From SOKG01 sp964502665 (GTDB lineage Bacteria; Chloroflexota; Dehalococcoidia; SZUA-161): a DNA stretch of 8,190 bases. The notes beneath the pieces were generated by a model. The model ran no database searches, was not told the DNA's origin, and was given only the letters and a program-made list of their open reading frames with translations. Below, one piece after another: positions 5,810 through 8,190 of the stretch. The stretch covers positions 1 through 8,190 of the forward strand of contig CAZCXP010000115.1 in assembly GCA_964502665.1 (NCBI GenBank), given 5' to 3'. The first letter of the stretch is position 1. Each line of letters opens with the position of its first letter. The position numbers were made by a program, and so were the translations under genes.

Positions 5810-6463
5810 ATGAGCCATAGCGCTTTGGATTTTGATTCGCTCGCTGCGGCATACGACGCCTGGTTTGAAAAGGAGGGCAAACCCGTCTTTGCCATAGAGG
5901 TTCAGGCCTTCAGGGAAATCCTGCCCTTGCTCTCGAAACCGTGGCTCGAGGTCGGCGTGGGCAGCGGACGCTTTGCCCAAGCCCTGGTGATAGAGACTGG
6001 GATTGACCCCTCGATTAAGCTTCTCGATATGGCGAGGAGTCGAGGCGTAGCCGTGTTATTGTCTAAAGGGGAGAATGCCCCCTTCAGGGACGGTGCCTTT
6101 GGAGCAGTTTTCATCATCGTCACCTTATGTTTTGTTGCCTCACCACTGAAGGTTCTTACAGAGGCTAACCGTCTCCTGAGAAGGGGCGGGAAGATAGTGC
6201 TTGGCCTGGTACTGCGGGAAAGCCCCTGGGGGCAACACTACCAGGTGAAGAAAAGGAAAGGCCACCGTTTCTACAAACAGGCCACATTCTATAGCTATGC
6301 GGAGGTGAAAAGGCTGCTCAACCAGACAGGCTTCTCAATAGAGCACGTCCTTTCCACGCTCTCTCAGAAGCCGGGTGAGGTGGAGCATATGGAGTCCCCG
6401 CAAAAGGGCTACTCTCCTGACGCAGGATTCACCGTGATCCTGGCTGACAAAGCTCCGGCTTGA
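5810..6463 (+). CDS. Class I SAM-dependent methyltransferase (Methyltransf_11 type)
   Basis: 217 residues. Motif I is EVGVGSGRF (47-55), followed by the acidic post-motif residue in GIDPS (65-69), GENAPFRDGAFGAV (87-100, motif II) and EANRLLRRGGKIVLG (118-132, the family's motif III region). The order and spacing fit a Rossmann-like Methyltransf_11 enzyme. The substrate cannot be told: such enzymes act on small molecules, lipids or metal(loid)s. No good SD precedes the ATG. The gene begins 18 bases after metF, and a six-codon in-frame mini-ORF (ATG 5792 to TAG 5807-5809) sits right before it, which could allow re-initiation. The downstream neighbours are a small unknown protein and a radical SAM enzyme, a set that may share a pathway. 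Confidence 0.85.
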   Translation: MSHSALDFDSLAAAYDAWFEKEGKPVFAIEVQAFREILPLLSKPWLEVGVGSGRFAQALVIETGIDPSIKLLDMARSRGVAVLLSKGENAPFRDGAFGAVFIIVTLCFVASPLKVLTEANRLLRRGGKIVLGLVLRESPWGQHYQVKKRKGHRFYKQATFYSYAEVKRLLNQTGFSIEHVLSTLSQKPGEVEHMESPQKGYSPDAGFTVILADKAPA

Positions 6464-6481
6464 GTGGGGAGCTTCGACCTT

Positions 6482-6486
6482 GGAGG
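6482..6486 (+). promoter_or_regulatory. Ribosome binding site choosing the ATG at 6491
   Basis: GGAGG sits 4 bases before ATG 6491. The alternative GTG at 6464, directly after the methyltransferase stop, has no SD of its own, so the shorter protein is preferred. Confidence 0.55.
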
Positions 6487-6490
6487 CTTA

Positions 6491-6766
6491 ATGGTACGAA
6501 TCGAACTTACCCCAACCCTAACCCATTGTATTGAGACTACAGCCAGGCAGGAATTCCTCAAGAGTGAGGACGAGTATATGCGCAGCGGTGGGGAGGATAA
6601 GGAGCTTGAAGAGAAGATAGAACTCCTCAGGATGTTTTTGGAATCGATGGATTTCAGGGAACTGCGAAGACAAAGCGAAGAACACCTGACCGAAGGAAAA
6701 AACGTCAGGTTCATACTATACCAGGAAGAAGGAAAGCCCAAATACGAACTGAAGGTGGATCGGTAG
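6491..6766 (+). CDS. Small charged protein of unknown function
   Basis: 91 residues from the ATG at 6491, not recognised. The middle is highly acidic and helical (EDEYMRSGGEDKELEEKIELL, then RMFLESMDFRELRRQSEEHL), followed by a short predicted beta part, KNVRFILYQEEGKPKYELKV. There is no signal peptide, membrane segment or metal motif; the single Cys is near the start. It lies between the methyltransferase (27 bases before) and the radical SAM gene (6 bases after), so it is probably co-translated with both. It could be a small partner or regulatory subunit. The codon pattern is in keeping with its neighbours and the ORF is tightly fitted between two sure genes, which supports it being real. 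Confidence 0.7.
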   Translation: MVRIELTPTLTHCIETTARQEFLKSEDEYMRSGGEDKELEEKIELLRMFLESMDFRELRRQSEEHLTEGKNVRFILYQEEGKPKYELKVDR

Positions 6767-6772
6767 TTCGCA

Positions 6773-7540
6773 ATGACTTCCGTTATCTATGGCCCTGTTT
6801 CATCCTGGCGGTTGGGCAGATCGCTGGGTATCGATCTCCTTTCCACCAGAGGCAGTACCTGCTCCTTCGACTGCACCTATTGCCAGTTGGGGAAAACTGT
6901 CCATCCACTGAGCGAGCGAAAGGAATTTGTAACACTCGCCGAGCTTGCCAGGGAACTGGAAGCAGCGAAAGGCGTGCCAGCCGACTACTCCACTTTCTCC
7001 GGCGTAGGTGAGCCGACCCTGGCCAGCAATCTGGGCAAGGCGATCGAGCTTGTAAGATCAACCCTGGGGCTGCCGGTGGCGGTGCTTACCAACTCCTCCT
7101 TTATGCCCAGAGAGGATGTGCGCCGGGAGCTTGCCCTCGCCGACGTGGTAGTGGCCAAGGTGGATGCACCGGACGAAGAGAGATTCCAGGCAGTTAACAG
7201 ACCTTTCGCCGGGTGCACTCTGGATGAGATACTGCAGGGCATCAGGCGTTTCAGGTCAGAGTATAAAGGCAAGCTGGCGCTTCAAATGATGTTTGTCGAG
7301 GCGAACAGAGACTGCGCTCCAGAGATGGCAAGGGTAGCCAGGGAGCTATCGCCGGACGAGGTGCAGATCAACACTCCTCTAAGGCCCTGCGCCGTGAAGC
7401 CCTTACCCCCCGACGAGATCGCCGCCATACGCGATAAGTTCAGCGGCCTCGAGAGAGTGGTGACTGTGTACGAGGTGGCGACTCCTGAGGTTACGCCCCT
7501 GAGCCTGGACGAAACCCTGAGGCGAAGGCCAAAGCCTTAA
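6773..7540 (+). CDS. Radical SAM protein (COG0731-like)
   Basis: 255 residues. The N-terminal IYGPVSSWRLGRSLGIDLL (5-23) is typical of the COG0731 Fe-S oxidoreductase group. The radical SAM cluster motif is C30-x3-C34-x2-C37 (CSFDCTYCQ), and FSGVGEPTL (75-83) forms the SAM-contacting segment after the second strand. Later landmarks are LTNSSF (105-110), DVVVAKVDAPDEE and QINTPLRPCAVKPL. The protein should bind a [4Fe-4S] cluster and cleave SAM to a 5'-deoxyadenosyl radical. The substrate of this group is mostly unknown; related proteins include the wyosine-forming enzymes. No C-terminal auxiliary cluster motif is evident. It is the last gene of the long + strand run; no intrinsic terminator lies directly after it, though the one at 7668-7704 could serve. 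Confidence 0.88.
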   Translation: MTSVIYGPVSSWRLGRSLGIDLLSTRGSTCSFDCTYCQLGKTVHPLSERKEFVTLAELARELEAAKGVPADYSTFSGVGEPTLASNLGKAIELVRSTLGLPVAVLTNSSFMPREDVRRELALADVVVAKVDAPDEERFQAVNRPFAGCTLDEILQGIRRFRSEYKGKLALQMMFVEANRDCAPEMARVARELSPDEVQINTPLRPCAVKPLPPDEIAAIRDKFSGLERVVTVYEVATPEVTPLSLDETLRRRPKP

Positions 7541-7589
7541 GTATATGCCCTGAGAGCTGCAGCCATTGCCATGAAACTGTGACACGGGG

Positions 7590-7619
7590 TTGACATACCA
7601 TACCCCCATAGGGTATAAT
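7590..7619 (+). promoter_or_regulatory. Strong sigma-70-type promoter with embedded operator
   Basis: TTGACA at 7590-7595 and TATAAT at 7614-7619 are both full consensus with an 18-base spacer. The spacer holds the operator listed separately. Transcription would start near 7626 on the + strand. No convincing gene follows; two hairpins, the second a terminator, come within about 80 bases. Confidence 0.8.
7600..7616. promoter_or_regulatory. CsoR-family-type operator, copy 1
   Basis: ATACCCCCATAGGGTAT is an inverted repeat with 6-base arms (ATACCC/GGGTAT) around CCATA. The C-tract/G-tract flanked by TA is the known style of CsoR/CstR/RcnR-family operators. It lies in the promoter spacer and covers the first bases of the -10 box, so binding would block RNA polymerase. 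The CsoR-family gene nearby is the probable ligand; this pairing is inferred. Confidence 0.75.
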
Positions 7620-7625
7620 CACAAT

Positions 7626-7704
7626 GGACCTGCATCCAGCAGAGTGCAGGGGTTCCATTATTCCTCGAAGCGATGCTCGATCATGTGGTCGAGCATCGCT
7701 TTTT
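7626..7704 (+). ncRNA. Putative short structured RNA under a CsoR-type operator
   Basis: From the predicted start near 7626 to the end of the T-run the transcript would be about 79 bases. A first hairpin pairs CCTGCA (7629-7634) with TGCAGG (7645-7650) over a 10-base loop; AATGGA (7623-7628) can also pair with TCCATT (7654-7659) to extend the stem past a 3-base bulge, although the first bases may not be transcribed. The second hairpin is the terminator. No ORF with an SD fits inside. It could be a small regulatory RNA, or a relic leader whose gene was lost. The exact ends are inferred from the promoter. Confidence 0.4.
7668..7704 (+). terminator. Strong intrinsic terminator
   Basis: AAGCGATGCTCGA (7668-7680) pairs perfectly over 13 bases with TCGAGCATCGCTT (7689-7701), with loop TCATGTGG, and is followed by a T-run on the + strand (TTTTT, 7700-7704). 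There is no T-run on the opposite side, so it works for + strand transcripts only. It would end the short RNA from the 7590 promoter and any read-through from the radical SAM operon. Confidence 0.85.
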
Positions 7705-7803
7705 CCTACGGCTGGTCGCGTCACCGATTCCAAGGGCTACCCCGGATCCCGGCAAAGGGCAGGCTATCTCGCTCGAATTAATCTCCAACCGGGTGCTTGG
7801 AGC

Positions 7804-8094
7804 CTAAAGCCCTTTATCGCCGACGTGCACCCTTCCCCAGATAGAGATAGCCCGCGCCAGAGAGCAAAGGCCAGCCGACTGCGTCTCGTCGGTCTCGCGG
7901 AAGCAGAATCCCATGTAGTTGTTCAGCACCAGCGCCCCCACACCTTCGATGGCAGATCGCACAGCAGTGAGTTGTGTTATGACACTCTCGCAATCGCGTC
8001 CATTCTCGATCATCTTCTGAATGCCGCGCACCTGCCCTTCGATCCTTTTCAAGCGCTTGAGCAGCACCTCTTGTGATATCATTTCTTCTGTCAT
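7804..8094 (-). CDS. CsoR/FrmR/RcnR-family (DUF156) transcriptional repressor
   Basis: 96 residues from the ATG at 8094. The all-helical family core is clear: LLKRLKRIEGQVRGIQKMIE (11-30), GRDCESVITQLTAVRSAIEGVG (32-53) and LVLNNYMGFCF (55-65). CsoR binds Cu(I) with Cys, His, Cys (36/61/65 in the M. tuberculosis protein). Here the aligned positions are Cys35, Tyr60 (next to Asn58-Asn59) and Cys64, so both cysteines remain at the same 29-residue spacing and the His is gone. CstR persulfide sensors use such a Cys pair, so a thiol/persulfide sensor is possible. The tail (CSLARAISIWGRVHVGD) has a further Cys77. An upstream GTG at 8106 would add four residues, but ATG 8094 has a GGGGGGA SD-like stretch. 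Two matching operators nearby suggest it represses those promoters, including its own region. Confidence 0.9.
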   Translation of the reverse strand: MTEEMISQEVLLKRLKRIEGQVRGIQKMIENGRDCESVITQLTAVRSAIEGVGALVLNNYMGFCFRETDETQSAGLCSLARAISIWGRVHVGDKGL

Positions 8095-8124
8095 ATATCC
8101 CCCCACAGTTCCCGGTTTAGGGGC

Positions 8125-8154
8125 TTGCTTTGCCCTACCCCCATAGGGTATAAT
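8125..8154 (+). promoter_or_regulatory. Second operator-bearing promoter, pointing out of the window
   Basis: TTGCTT (8125-8130) and TATAAT (8149-8154) are separated by 18 bases, the same geometry as the promoter at 7590. It would drive a gene starting beyond 8190 and diverges from the repressor gene. The -35 box is weaker than in the first copy. Confidence 0.7.
8135..8151. promoter_or_regulatory. CsoR-family-type operator, copy 2
   Basis: CTACCCCCATAGGGTAT differs from copy 1 only at the first base. With the rest of the -10 box the two sites share 19 identical bases (7601-7619 and 8136-8154). It sits between the repressor gene and the outward promoter, so it can control both directions; TATTAT on the minus strand overlapping its edge is a possible -10 for the repressor gene. 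Confidence 0.75.
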
Positions 8155-8190
8155 ACTCGGCGATTTGCATTCTAGCGAATCTAATCTTGT

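Noticed and set aside
6464..6490. GTG at 6464 as start of the small acidic protein
   Set aside because: No SD; GGAGG at 6482-6486 points to the ATG at 6491.
7783..7802. Hairpin CTCCAA/TTGGAG just after the repressor stop as its terminator
   Set aside because: Only a 6-bp stem and no T-run on the minus strand, so it is too weak to call.
7624..8076. Plus-strand ORF of 150 codons antisense to the repressor
   Set aside because: It begins at or before the predicted transcription start, has no SD, runs through a strong terminator and lies opposite a clear CsoR-family gene.
1..8190. CRISPR arrays, tRNA or rRNA genes, insertion sequences
   Set aside because: No regularly spaced repeats, no cloverleaf or rRNA-like stretches, no transposase-like protein and no paired terminal repeats were seen.

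Overview
The window is a bacterial contig from an anaerobe that depends heavily on iron-sulfur chemistry. Signs of this are MinD-type ATPases with inserted ferredoxin domains, a NifX-type metallocluster protein, an Mrp ATPase, an IscU-like scaffold, a 2[4Fe-4S] ferredoxin, the MetV/MetF methylenetetrahydrofolate reductase pair of the Wood-Ljungdahl methyl branch, and a radical SAM enzyme. Base composition is moderately GC-rich, SD sequences are good (AGGAGG) and some starts are GTG. The gene set would fit an uncultured Chloroflexota/Dehalococcoidia-like lineage or a deltaproteobacterial-type anaerobe. This placement is inference and cannot be settled from the window.

Region 1 (1-2853, + strand): the 3' end of one MinD/ParA-type ATPase, a complete paralogue with a ferredoxin insert, an FmdB-type zinc ribbon, a NifX/ORP-type dinitrogenase-cofactor family protein and an Mrp/NBP35 ATPase. 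This matches the gene content of the Desulfovibrio 'orange protein' (ORP) locus. The Mrp has lost the CxxC that normally binds the bridging Fe-S cluster.

Region 2 (2877-4134): after a 100-N assembly gap come an IscU/NifU-type scaffold, a 2[4Fe-4S] ferredoxin joined to it by an ATGA overlap, a 37-codon ORF that repeats the C-terminal tail of the scaffold, and a short J-domain protein. Together they look like a reduced ISC cassette (scaffold, ferredoxin, J co-chaperone) without a cysteine desulfurase in view.

Region 3 (4163-7540): metV and metF, a class I SAM methyltransferase, a small unknown acidic protein and a radical SAM protein. All genes from 1 to 7540 face the same way with short gaps or overlaps, so they may form one long transcription unit.

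Region 4 (7541-8190): a regulatory island. A near-perfect promoter (TTGACA-N18-TATAAT) carries a CsoR-family-type operator (ATACCCCCATAGGGTAT) in its spacer. It is followed within about 85 bases by two hairpins, the second a strong intrinsic terminator, so the promoter appears to make only a short RNA. On the minus strand lies a CsoR/FrmR-family repressor whose usual copper-binding His is replaced, leaving a Cys-Cys pair as in persulfide sensors. A second, nearly identical operator-promoter beyond it points off the right edge, presumably to the regulated operon.
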